This document shows, one piece after another, positions 21,931 through 30,494 of a stretch of 64,000 nt of DNA. Position numbers and translations under genes: made by a program. The notes below the pieces were generated by a model. The model made no database searches, was not told the DNA's origin, and saw only the letters and a program-made list of their open reading frames with translations. Source of the DNA: Prorocentrum cordatum (Eukaryota; Sar; Dinophyceae; Prorocentrales; Prorocentraceae). The DNA is taken from assembly GCA_963575745.1 (NCBI GenBank), contig CAUYUJ010015835.1, forward strand, positions 181,001 to 245,000. Reading direction: 5' to 3'. How positions within the stretch are numbered: the stretch's first letter is position 1; every line of letters begins with the position of its first letter.

Positions 21931-22035
21931 TCTCAGACCAGGGCGTCACCATCATACCTGCACACCTGCCCCGGGGTCCCCTTTGCAGCTGCCCCGGGGC
22001 ATCTCGGTCAGCTGGCGTTCGCCAGCCGCCCCTCC

Positions 22036-22063
22036 GATGGGGCGTGTTCTTCGCGAGCAGCGT
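22036..22063 (+). repeat. Partial duplicate of the dolichol kinase exon start at 23215
   Basis: GGGGCGTGTTCTTCGCGAGC AGC here matches GGGGCGTGTTTTCCGCGAGC AGC at 23214 in 21 of 23 bases. In the matching frame it reads GVFFASSVFRLFLLSLFF, still hydrophobic. There is no AG acceptor directly before it, so it is probably not a used exon. Confidence 0.5.
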
Positions 22064-22288
22064 ATTCCGCCTCTTTCTCCTCAGCCTCTTCTTCACCATC
22101 TTTCTCCTCGTCATAGCCTTATCGTTCTCGTTATCATCAGCAGACGCTCCGAGACACCTCCCTGGTCTCGCAGGGCGTTTGCTCCTGTTGGTGCCCGCTA
22201 ATGGCGTGATGTGCTGCAGTAGTGCTGAAAAGAACGTGGAACAGGAGAGATACTTTGGGGTTCCTAGCAGCAAAACAAAGCAGGGGCA

Positions 22289-22290
22289 AC

Positions 22291-22367
<77 letters not shown>

Positions 22368-22437
22368 GCATCAGCATCAGCATCAGCATCAGCATCATCA
22401 TCATCAGCATCAGCATCAGCATCAGCATCAGCATCCG

Positions 22438-22468
<31 letters not shown>

Positions 22469-22890
22469 GACATCATCGACATCATCAACATCATCATCAG
22501 CAGCAGCATCGTCATCGTCATCATCATCACGATCATGATCATCATCATCATCATCATCATCAGCATCATCATCATCACCATTACCATCAGCAGCAGCATC
22601 AGCATCATCATCATCGTCATCAGCATCAGCATCATCATCATAATCAGCATTATGATTATCATCACCATGAGCATGATCATCATCATCATTATTAGATGCG
22701 TCAACATCATCATCAGAATCACCATCATCATCACCACCACCGCCATCACCATCACCATCATCACCACCATCATCATCATCACCATCATCATCGTTATCGT
22801 TATCATCGCCATCATCATGAGCAGCAGCATCATCATTACCATCATTAGCATCATCATCATCACCACCAGCATCATCAGCATTATCTCTGC
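22289..22890 (+). repeat. (CAT)n tract, 600 bp
   Basis: Long CAT array with patches of CAG, CAC, CGT and GAT triplets. All frames read as monotonous His, Ser, Met or Asp runs. A shorter CAT run lies at 23111-23170, just before the splice site at 23214. Confidence 0.95.
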
Positions 22891-23214
22891 TTTGTCGTCT
22901 CTGTGGTTTGTCGCCTCTGCGGTGTGTGTGTGTGTGCATATTTCCCCCCATCGTCCGTCGTCGTCCTTTCTTCTGCGGGCTTTGCATCCTCCGCCCGATC
23001 ACGGATCGTTCGATCCTGTTGTCTTATTTTCTTTGTTCAACACATACACCAGCATACAGAAACGAACATTGTCAAGGCAGAGGGCTTAAGAAACAAACAG
23101 CAAATTTGCATCCTCATCATCACCATCATCAGTATTAGCAGAATCGTTATCATCGTAATCATCATGAGCAGCGGCACCACCATCATCCTGCCGACGCTCT
23201 CTGCCCTTCTTCAG

Positions 23215-23350
23215 GGGCGTGTTTTCCGCGAGCAGCCTCCTCATCGCCCTGTCCGGCGTGACCGTCACTGGGCTGGGCGACGCTGCCGCCTCTCTCTGCG
23301 GGACGAACTACGGACGCCACCCGTGGCACGGGTCGAAGAAGACCATGGAG
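23215..23350 (+). CDS. DOLK: Dolichol kinase exon with the CTP-binding motif
   Basis: 136 nt after CTTCTTCAG: one base completing an Arg codon, then 45 codons. It reads GVFSASSLLIAL, then TGLGDAAASLCGTNYGR, then HGSKKTME. The GD..AS..G...G and KKT.EG signature is the CTP-binding loop of dolichol kinases, and the spacing fits the human protein as I recall it. The donor is GGAG|GCGGC at 23350/23351, phase 0. This is the most diagnostic exon of the gene. Confidence 0.85.
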
Positions 23351-23541
23351 GCGGCAGGGGCCACAGGGATTCAGAGCTCCAGAGATTCGAAAATATTGAG
23401 TCGGCAATTTTCCAGCCTCGCGATGTGCTCCGGCAGCTGCGCCTCGCCGAGGGCGTTCAGGGTTGCCCAGATCCTCCCGAACGGCCGCCAGAGTGCCGAG
23501 TTATGGTCCGAAAACCAATGACAGGGAGGACTGTCGCACGA

Positions 23542-23710
23542 GGCTAGGACGAGGGTAAATCCGTTCCAGAGCGTTCCAGAACGCTCTCAGAGCGTTCCGG
23601 AACGCTCCGAGAAGGCCGCGGCGCCCGAGACATCCTCCAGAACCGTTGGATCTCAGAGCTTCCCGATTTGTCACTACCCGAATCGATCCTCGTCCTGGCT
23701 TCGTCTTATA
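23542..23710 (+). repeat. GTTC-palindrome repeat, copy 1
   Basis: Starts GGCTAGGACGAGGGTAAATCC. Inside, GAACGCTCT-C-AGAGCGTTC is a perfect 9-bp-arm hairpin, flanked by GTTCCAGAAC and GTTCCGGAAC. It then reads GAGAAGGCCGCGGCGCC and ends CTCGTCCTGGCTTCGTCTTA. Copies at 24773 and 46224 share this order. Confidence 0.85.
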
Positions 23711-24346
23711 TTGGCCCACGGGCGCTGAGATCCAGGCGTGGCAATTTTTGTTCCCACCGGCGACCTCTGGCTCGGAAAGAGTGCCGATGAGAACCATCAC
23801 GGGTGGACCTCTGGACCGAAAAGAGTGCCGCAGAGAGGTGGGGCCAGTTGGGCTCTGGTCGCGATTCTTCGCAGTGACGCATGTTCTTCGCACAACGGCG
23901 AAAATCTTACGGGGGACCCGGAGCTCCAGAGATCCGAAAGTATCGAGTCTGATTTGTTTCTGCCGTGTTCGGCCTCGGGAGGCCGATCTCGGACCCCAGA
24001 ATGAAGTCGGGCATGTCCCTCGACAGGAGGAACATTGAGGCATAGCAAACAAGTAGTCTGGGGACGATTTGTCGTGCTCTTGTGACTGGTTTGAATGGTT
24101 TGTTAGGACTACTTTAAAATTTTCCTTCCCGAATCCACCTGTAGGAGGACATGCCCGACAGAACCCTGGGATTGGCAAATTACCCCTGCAGAGAGCCCTT
24201 GAGAGCAGCAGGGGTGAAGGGGCGGGTCGAGGGTCGGAGGTCGGCTGGCAGGGGGCACAGGCGCTGAGATCTGGGCGTGGCATTTTTGTTTATATCCAGC
24301 GTTTTTGGCCTGTTTCGGGCCCGGGACCATCACTCAGGAACACGAT

Positions 24347-24539
24347 TACGGTAGGTTCGTTTCGTGTCGACCGGCGGCGACCCCGCCAGCGGCGTTCAAC
24401 GTTGAACGCCGCGGGCGACCCAGAATCGCTCGATGTGGAACGATTTGGACATTTCGGAAACGGCCGATCGTTCGAGGTTGAACGATCCCCGCGGTGTCAG
24501 GAACCAACGCTCGGGTCGTCACGACACGAACCTACCGTA
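24347..24539. mobile_element. MITE-like element family A, copy 1 (193 bp)
   Basis: Termini TACGGTAGGTTCGTTTCGTG and (reversed) TACGGTAGGTTCGTGTCGTG are inverted repeats. Inside are the palindrome GTTCAACGTTGAAC and a GATCGTTC..GAACGATC hairpin. Copy 2 (28982) has the same length and interior. About 80 bp upstream, TCC(A/G)CCTG(T/C)AGG..AGGACATGCCCGAC is also shared by both copies, so the mobile unit may be larger. Confidence 0.85.
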
Positions 24540-24772
24540 TCGGGTTGGGGGGATGGACTTGGGAGAAATGAGGATATCATTATTCGTAGGCGGCCGAAGG
24601 TATCGTTCACTGCATCCGGATGCTATTGCTTCTACCCCTCTCCCAACCTCTTCCTCCCAACACAGCTACTGTGTTCCTCAATCACGTGTCGATTCGGCTC
24701 GAGAAATGCCCAGAAAAATGGAGTCCAGAGCCGCGGTCGCGAATTTTCGCGGTGTTGCAATTGTTTTCGGAT

Positions 24773-24915
24773 GGGGCTAGGACGAGGATAACTCCGTTCC
24801 AGAGCGTCCCTGAACGCTCTCAGAGCGTTCCAGAACGCTTTGAGAAGGCCGCGTCGACAGATACAATCTCCAAACCCACCGATTCTCAGAGGTTTCCGAT
24901 TTGTATCGGTCCAAG
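24773..24915 (+). repeat. GTTC-palindrome repeat, copy 2
   Basis: GGGGCTAGGACGAGGATAACT start, the same GAACGCTCTCAGAGCGTTC hairpin, then GAGAAGGCCGCG. Its 3' part (CTCCAAACCCACCGATTCTC ..CCGATTTGTATCGG) recurs on its own at about 25057-25107. Confidence 0.85.
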
Positions 24916-25360
24916 TTTGTCTCCTATCCGCCTTCGCCTTAGAGTTGGGTCTCTCGAGCTGCCGCGCGAGGCCTCCGGAAGTTTCTCCTCGCAACCTTGA
25001 CGGTCGCAGGGTTCGGATGTTGCTAGAAATGCCCTTGGCCCAAGGTGCCCCCAGGATCTCCAAACCCGCAGATTCTCGGAGATTTCCGATTTGTATCGGT
25101 TCGATGTTGTCTCGATTCTGCCACCATCTTAAGCGGGATTCCAGAGACTCTGAGGGTTTGTTGAATTTTGAGTTTCGAGAGGCCAGGAATGTCCAAAAGG
25201 ATTTCCGGCGGTTGGACTTCCAGCGCGGTGCAGGCGGGAAGCTGGCAGGGAGGAGCCGGAGGAAGGCGGCGAACGCGAGGGTTTTAGGCCTCCCCCAGGC
25301 CCCAAAAGCTGGCCGACGCTGGCACGCCGCCCCCAAACGCTGGCCACTGCATGCCCAAGG

Positions 25361-25637
25361 CACGGTGCATTCGTGCCGCGTCGACGCGGCGGCGGCCCCG
25401 CCATGGGCGTTCAGGGTTGAACGCCGCCGGTGGCCCAGAATCGGCCAGAATGGAGCGATCGGGCGATCGAAAGGCCGCCGATCTTTCAGGGGTGAACGCC
25501 GCCGGTGGCCCAGAATCGGCCCATGCGGGGCGATCGGGCGATCGAAAGGCCGCCGATCGATTGAGAAGGAGGAGGAGGAGGAAACCATGCGGTGCCGGAA
25601 GCCAACGCCCGGGTCATCACAACGCGAATTTGCCGTA
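25361..25637. mobile_element. MITE-like element family A, copy 3 with internal duplication
   Basis: Diverged termini (ACGGTGCATTCGTGCCGCGT against a right end whose reverse complement begins ACGGCAAATTCGCG). The interior GAACGCCGCCGGTGGCCCAG block occurs twice, 75 bp apart, each followed by GCGATCGGGCGATCGAAAGG. Confidence 0.7.
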
Positions 25638-25639
25638 GG

Positions 25640-26140
25640 CCCGAGCTGGTTCCTGCGGCGCCAGGCAGCACTGTCTGGGGTTGCCTGTTTTGTTCCTATC
25701 GCCCAGGGTGGATTGCATGGCGCCCGGCCCCCATCAGCCAAAAAGGTGTGTGACCGGAAAAAAATGTGGCCGAAAGCGCACCCAATATTGTGACCAAAAC
25801 CATAGTGTGACCGAAAACGTAGTACCAGAAGCAGGGTCACGACGCGGATCTAAGCCGGAGTAGTGAGAGGAGCACAGATAGGGGGCGGAGTAGGTGCAGT
25901 AGCACTTGCAGTAGTTTTAGCGTGGATGCAATAGGTTGCGGTCTGGGTGCAGTAGTTGCGCGTGGATGCAATCTTGTATTCTTCCAAACTCAAGACCTTA
26001 CGCCCCTTGCAGCAGCTCGTGCCCCCCAGCAATAGTTCACGCAAGAGTTCCCGCAATAGTGCGCGCAAGCGAACTACAGTCAACCCGCATATTAAGGATA
26101 GGCAACCTGCCCAAGGGTACCCTTGCATCCTCGCCTCCTC
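25640..26140. other. No gene recognised
   Basis: Contains short AGTAGTTG/GCAGTAG-like repetition near 25880-26070, no domain. Confidence 0.45.
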
Positions 26141-26245
26141 GGTCCATCCGTGGCCACTTTCGTTGGCCGCTCCCCGCTGGAAAAGCTTCGAAATGGGCTT
26201 CCAAGGCCCTTGCATCTTTATCGCGCATCCTTACTATACGGCTTG
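26141..26245 (+). repeat. Dispersed repeat E, copy 1
   Basis: Shares, in order, a TCCATCCGTGGCC-like start, TTTCG(T/G)TGGCCGC, and CTTTGCAT/CCTTGCAT followed by TTTATCG(C/T)GC with 42588-42700, at roughly 70-75 percent identity by eye. Confidence 0.65.
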
Positions 26246-26944
26246 ACAGTATTGCACCTCCCTCCACCCGCCCACTGGCGCTGCCCCCATCGTTTCAGTC
26301 TAAAGCGCACTTGGCGTAGGAGGAGAACCGACCGACGCCTCGGCCAGCGCCGACAGGGAGGTGCGGGGGGCGGGGCGCGCGTGAGCAGGCGGGCCCGCCG
26401 TACGTGGTAGACCCGGCCGCGGCCGCTGCCCCGCGCGGCGAGGCCATCCGCAGCCGTCTCGGCCGAAGCGGGGCCTTTCTAGGCTTACGTCAGGCATGTC
26501 TCTCTGCAGGAGGGATGTTCAAAAAAGTTGCCAACATTACTCCGACGGAAGAACCCCACATAAGAATCCTCTGGGCGAATCTGGAAAAAGCCATCACCGT
26601 CGTCCTCGTGGTTGGTGAGGCGTCCTGGCTGTCTCTTCTGCGTATATTTCCTCTCGCCTTGGCGCGGGCCCCCCTTCCACTCCTTACGTTGTCCCCATCC
26701 TCGCCCCCCTGTTTGTTCCGCGCCCCGCCACCTCCTCCCCTTCCTGTTGCATGAGCGCGCATGTCGATGTTCCTCGGCGCCGTCGCCGCCACGGCCAGCA
26801 CAGGCGCGTTCTCTACAGGTCACGTCGCGCAGCCGTTGGGACAACCCCGCGGGCCAGGCTGTCGGGACAACCCCGCGAGCCGTTGGCGCGCAAGACCAAG
26901 CCGTTGGGACAACCCCGCGGGCTTCGAGCGAGGCGCAGCCGCGC
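26246..26944. other. No gene assigned; pyrimidine-rich stretch and a 22-bp tandem motif
   Basis: A pyrimidine-rich stretch at 26640-26750 is followed by a short hydrophobic frame (MSMFLGAVAATAS). I tested it as the missing dolichol kinase exon and its phase does not fit. At 26829-26935, CCGTTGGGACAACCCCGCGG and variants occur three times, next to the helicase stop codon. Confidence 0.5.
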
Positions 26945-27427
26945 TCAGGCGGAAGGCAGCACGAAGCCCAGCTCTGCCGCGAGCTGCTTCGCCTCCGCCC
27001 TGGACAAAACCGTTCTCTTGTCGAACTCCAGGAGCGCCTTCCGCAGGGACGCCGGCGGCCCGCACTCCAGGAACTCTCGCGGCGGCGGCCGCAGGATCAG
27101 CATGTTCCGCATGCACGTGGCGCGGGAGAACATGACGTAGAGGTGCAGCCACCACTGCTCGTCCGACATGCCCGTGCGGCCAGCGTCCTCGTCTCTCGCG
27201 CAGTCGATGGTGACGCCCTTGCGCAGCGTCTGGCCCTGCGACAGCGTGGAGGTCAGGTAGGACGCGTGCGTCAGGGTGAACCCCGAGCGGCGCACGCTGT
27301 GCGCCCCCGAGCTCTGCCATGTGAACTCCCTTTCGCTGGGCCTGAACATCAGCAAGCTCCGCGCCCGCGCCTCGGCCTGGCCGTCGTCGTCGGCGCCTTC
27401 GGCGCCCTGTCGCAGCACCTCGGCGAC
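26945..27427 (-). CDS. PIF1-like DNA helicase, last exon (C-terminal RecA-like lobe)
   Basis: 161 codons on the minus strand ending in a stop at 26945. LTHASYLTSTLSQGQTLRKG with the following VTID is helicase motif V. WWLHLYVMFSRATCMRNMLI is motif VI (YVM.SRAT) of the PIF1/RecD-like superfamily 1B. The tail LLEFDKRT..AEAKQLAAELGF is helical. Walker A and motif II would be in exons at higher coordinates, but the exon is preceded there by a CTCCTCAG|GTCGCC acceptor and then by the 160-bp tandem array. No upstream exon is recognised, so this may be a truncated gene. Such helicases unwind 5'-tailed DNA and are widespread in protists. A Helitron-like origin cannot be excluded. Confidence 0.75.
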   Translation of the reverse strand, partial: VAEVLRQGAEGADDDGQAEARARSLLMFRPSEREFTWQSSGAHSVRRSGFTLTHASYLTSTLSQGQTLRKGVTIDCARDEDAGRTGMSDEQWWLHLYVMFSRATCMRNMLILRPPPREFLECGPPASLRKALLEFDKRTVLSRAEAKQLAAELGFVLPSA

Positions 27428-27430
27428 CTG

Positions 27431-28560
27431 AGGAGCCCAAAAACTTCCTTGTTGCATCCAAAGTGTGGCCTGGGAACTGCGTTCTGGCAGCGCGAGAACC
27501 CAACATTGACGACAGTTACAGGTTTTGGATGACCTGCTCGGATTACCAACATGATCTGCGGGCCCCATAGGGAGGGGGCTCCCGCCTGAGACTTCCTCGC
27601 AGTTCACTCACAGACGAGGCTCCCGCCTGAGACTTCCTCCATATTCAGGCTTGAGGAGCCCAAAAGTGACGACAGTTACAGGGTTCCGATGACCCGCTCG
27701 GATTACCAACATGATCTGCGGGCCCCATAGGGAGGGGGCTCCCGCCTGAGACTTCTTCACAATTCACTCAAAGACGAGGCTCCCGCCAGAGACTTCCTCC
27801 AAATTCAGGCTTGACGAGCCCAAAAGTGACGACAGTTACAGGGTTCCGATGACCCGCTCGGATTACCAACATGATCTGCGGGCCCCATAGGGAGGGGGCT
27901 CCCGCCTGAGACTTCCTCGCAGTTCACTCACAGACGAGGCTCCCGCCTGAGACTTCCTCCATATTCAGGCTTGAGGAGCCCAAAAGTGACGACAGTTACA
28001 GGGTTCCGATGACCCGCTCGGATTACCAACATGATCTGCGGGCCCCATAGGGAGGGGGCTCCCGCCTGAGACTTCTTCACAATTCACTCAAAGACGAGGC
28101 TCCCGCCAGAGACTTCCTCCAAATTCAGGCTTGACGAGCCCAAAAGTGACGACAGTTACAGGTTCCGATGACCCGCTCGGATTACCAACATGATCTGCGG
28201 GCCCCATAGGGAGGGGGCTCCCGCTTGAGCCTTCCTCAGAATTCACTCACAGACGAGGCTCCCGCCTGAGACTTCCTCCATATTCAGGCTTGAGGAGCCC
28301 AAAAGTGACGACAGTTACAGGGTTCCGATGACCCGCTCGGATTACCAACATAATCTGCGGGCCCCATAGGGAGGGAGCTCCCGCCTGAGACTTCCTCCCA
28401 ATTCACTCACAGACGAGGCTCCCGCCTGAGACTTCCTCCATTTTCAGGCCTGGGGAGCCCAAAAGTGACGACAGTTACAGGGTTCCGATGACCCGCTCGG
28501 ATTACCAACATGATCTGCGGGCCCCATAGGGAGGGGGCTCCCGCCTGAGACTTCCTCACA
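27431..28560 (-). repeat. 160-bp tandem array with a two-unit higher-order repeat
   Basis: GTGACGACAGTTACAGG recurs at 27506 (variant), 27666, 27826, 27986, 28146, 28305 and 28465, so the period is 160, 160, 160, 160, 159 and 160. Units 1 and 3 share CTTCCTCGCAGTTCACTCAC and units 2 and 4 share CTTCTTCACAATTCACTCAA. The oldest order is therefore a 320-bp dimer. A short piece of the unit (GAGGAGCCCAAAAA at 27431) touches the helicase splice site. The strand assignment follows the orientation in which the unit ends TTTTGGGCTCCTCA. Confidence 0.95.
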
Positions 28561-28565
28561 CTTTA

Positions 28566-28740
28566 CTCAACGATGATGAGGATGAGGATGATGAGTGGTG
28601 GTGAAGATGAGTGGTGAAGAGGATGATGATTGATTGTGGGTGGTGGTGGCGATGATGATGTTTGAATGAGGATGATGCCGATACCGATGATGACGATGAT
28701 GTTCGTGAGCGTGTGAGAGAGTGCGAGTGATGATGATGTG
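28566..28740 (+). repeat. (GAT)n-rich microsatellite
   Basis: GAT/GAG triplets with many interruptions, abutting the end of the 160-bp array. Confidence 0.88.
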
Positions 28741-28981
28741 TGTGTGAATGAGTGCGAGGAGAAGAGGGGGTGAGTGAGATCTCTCTCCTGCGCGGGGGTG
28801 TGCAGAGAAAACAAGAACCCCACTTTGGATGTGGGGAAAAATAGTCAGGGGGACGATCGGCTTTACAATTTCTGATTATGTTTGAGCATTGTTTGACTAT
28901 TTTTCATTTTTTCTTCCAAAATCCGCCTGCAGGGGGAGGACATGCCCGACCTAATTCTAGGCCTCCCAGGCGGGGTCGGAG

Positions 28982-29174
28982 TACGATAGGTTCGCGTCGT
29001 GTCGACCAGCGGAGTTTCCGCCGCCGGCGGTCAATGTTGAACGCCGTCGGCGACCCAGATCCGGCTCATGCTGCACGAGAGGGCGTTTCTGAGAAACGGT
29101 CGATCGTTCAAGGTTGAACGATCCCCGCGGTGTCAGGGACCAACGCCGAGGTCGGCAGGACACGAACCTGCCGC
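28982..29174. mobile_element. MITE-like element family A, copy 2 (193 bp)
   Basis: Left end TACGATAGGTTCGCGTCGTG, right end GGCAGGACACGAACCTGCCG CA. The interior shares GTTGAACGCCG and the GATCGTTC..GAACGATC hairpin with copy 1. GGGGTCGGAG occurs immediately before the left end and three bases after the right end, a possible target-site duplication. Confidence 0.85.
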
Positions 29175-29201
29175 AGATGGGGTCGGAGGATTGCGCCGCA
29201 T

Positions 29202-29274
29202 CGGCGATGCATCGGCGATGTGGCCCGATGTGGAGCCCGAATTGCTCCACGCCGACGTCGCCGATGCATCGCCG
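29202..29274. repeat. Long hairpin upstream of NOL12
   Basis: CGGCGATGCATCGGCG (29202-29217) and its exact reverse complement CGCCGATGCATCGCCG (29259-29274) flank a 41-nt loop. The loop itself holds a TGGAGC..GCTCCA stem. More CGATGCATCG motifs continue to about 29310. It lies 110 bp before the NOL12 start codon. Confidence 0.9.
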
Positions 29275-29384
29275 ACGTTGCCGATGCATCGGTGATGTAT
29301 CGACGATGCGGCGCGAGCCTTCGACACCATCTACTCCGACCCCATCTGAGAGGCCTCTAGTCCTGGCCTCCGCTGCTTCTCCCG

Positions 29385-29412
29385 ATGGGCAAGAAGCGAA
29401 AGAAGCCTGCCG
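29385..29412 (+). CDS. NOL12: NOL12/Rrp17-like protein, exon 1 (start)
   Basis: ATGGGCAAGAAGCGAAAGAA gives MGKKRKKPA plus one base. NOL12 proteins begin with the same kind of short Lys-rich leader. The donor is GCCG|GTGACC. The leftover G plus GT at 29580 makes Gly. With the donor and acceptor choices given for the later exons, the five exons add up to 798 nt: 265 codons and a stop, with no internal stop. NOL12 (Nop25; yeast Rrp17) is a nucleolar RNA-binding protein needed for pre-rRNA processing. The yeast protein has been described as a 5'-3' exonuclease. Confidence 0.75.
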
Positions 29413-29579
29413 GTGACCAGAGAAGGAAAAACGGCACAAGCACAAATGTTCAAAGCTCCGCACGGAGTTCTGAGATCGGCGCTCGGGGCCCCCCTGGCGC
29501 CTGAGGTCTGGCGCCGATCCAAGAGGTCCGCGCGGAGCTCCGACAGCTGATGTTTCCATGGCGTTTCTGTTTCCGCCAG
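29413..29579 (+). other. NOL12 intron 1, made of a family B element
   Basis: 167 nt, GTGACC at the 5' end and CCAG at the 3' end. A family B inverted-repeat element (29441-29557) fills 70 percent of it. GGTGA occurs at 29412-29416 and again at 29579-29583, so the splice sites lie inside a 5-bp direct repeat. Confidence 0.75.
29441..29557. mobile_element. MITE/introner-like element family B, copy 1
   Basis: Left arm AAATGTTCAAAGCTCCGCAC GGAGTTCTGAGATCGGCGC pairs with right arm GGCGCCGATCCAAGAGGTCC GCGCGGAGCTCC..GATGTTT. T-rich DNA ending CCGCCAG follows 22 bp later and serves as the NOL12 acceptor. Confidence 0.82.
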
Positions 29580-29905
29580 GTGAGGATCCTGGTCTCGTGT
29601 TCGATGTGGCTGCCCGGCAGGAGTTCCTCCTGGGGTTCCGGAAGCGCAAGACGGCGCGCAGGAAAAAGGCCATTTTGGAGGGGATCGAGGCGAAGCGGCA
29701 GGACCAGATCGATGTCAAGAGAGACCTCCGCAACCACATCAAGGACAGCTGGAAGCAGGTCCAGTGGGCCGACAGGCACGCGCTGAAGGTCATCGAGGCC
29801 GGGAGCTTCGGGAGCCGGGCCAAGGCTCTGATGGACCGGGAGGACGGCGCTGGGGCGAGCGGCGACGGGTCATCCTCGGAGGACGCCGGGCGGACGGCAA
29901 CGGGG
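29580..29905 (+). CDS. NOL12: NOL12/Rrp17-like protein, exon 2 (conserved core)
   Basis: Starts with the two bases completing Gly, then EDPGLVFDVAARQEFLLGF and RKRKTARRKKAILEGIEAKR. The family hallmark is a [VS]FD....R.[ED][YF]L.GF.KRK..RKK.A block followed by a long charged helix, and all of it is present. The helix continues QDQIDVKRDLRNHIKDSW to about residue 75. The exon ends in a Ser/Glu/Asp-rich linker. The chosen donor is GGGG|GTGCTG because it is in phase 0 and matches the next exon; other donors in the linker are possible. The charged helix gives nuclear or nucleolar character. Confidence 0.8.
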
Positions 29906-29967
29906 GTGCTGCCAGCAAGCGTTACCCCAAGGGAAGAAGAGGCACCGAAACCGCTACCTGTGCCTCG

Positions 29968-30045
29968 TTTTCGCCCTCTTGGGGCCTCCTGGGAGGCCCT
30001 CGTCGCCACGGCGGGATGCGCCTCGAGATTCTCGCCCTGGGAGCT
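29968..30045 (+). repeat. Dispersed repeat G, copy 1
   Basis: CTTGGGGCCTCCTGGGAGGC CCTCGTCG and flanks match 50738-50800. The core GGCCTCC..GGAGGCC is an inverted repeat. It lies in NOL12 intron 2. Confidence 0.8.
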
Positions 30046-30158
30046 TCCCAGAGGCTCCGGAAGCGCTCCGGCTTGCCCTGGGGCGCCCAGTAGCGCCCTG
30101 GGCAAGTTCACCGCGATTGGCACCAAAGCGGCCCAAAGGGGGGGCCCTGAGCGGCCCC

Positions 30159-30306
30159 TAAGCTGCCACCTGCGGGCCCGAGAGGTGCACGAAGGGATCA
30201 CCCTGCGAGAAAGACACGCGCACGAAGTCGAGAAACGCACGGGGAGTGGACGTCCGAGCGGTGCCAAGCAAGCTGCCACCCTCGGGCCCGGGAGGTGCAG
30301 GAAAGG
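30159..30306 (+). repeat. Pair of 36-bp direct repeats in NOL12 intron 2
   Basis: AAGCTGCCACC..CGGGCCCG and AGGTGCA(C/G)GAA.GG occur at about 30159-30195 and 30269-30306, some 110 bp apart. Confidence 0.75.
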
Positions 30307-30361
30307 TGCGCAGGTCTCCGCACCCCGCGCTCATCGACCCCCCCGTTGACGAGCACCCCAG

Positions 30362-30494
30362 GACGGCAGCGGCGAGCCCGGGGCCCTGGAGGACCGGCCG
30401 CGGGCAGCCTCGACCGTCGCCTTCGAGAGGGAGGAGGACGACCCCTTCGGCGGCTGCGAGGTGACGGTCGACGGCCGAGACCTCTGCCTCCTCG
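30362..30494 (+). CDS. NOL12: NOL12/Rrp17-like protein, exon 3
   Basis: After CACCCCAG the frame reads DGSGEPGALEDRPRAASTVA, then FEREEDDPFGGCEVTV. Many Rrp17/NOL12 proteins have an acidic DDPFG-type segment followed by a V.VT.. strand at this point, so order and content fit. I ended it at CTCG|GTGCC (30494), which leaves one base and matches the phase of exon 4. A stronger-looking donor, ACA|GTAAGC at 30526/30527, would put exon 4 out of frame. The 5' end is in phase 0. Confidence 0.65.

Noticed and set aside
22264-22890. His-, Ser-, Met- or Asp-rich proteins across the CAT tracts
   Set aside because: Pure consequence of trinucleotide repeats; every frame is open and none has non-repeat conserved sequence.
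26738-26808. Missing dolichol kinase exon (MSMFLGAVAAT, preceded by a pyrimidine-rich stretch)
   Set aside because: Exon 23215-23350 ends in phase 0, but this stretch needs two bases before its first codon; its end also fails to match phase 0 at 47052.
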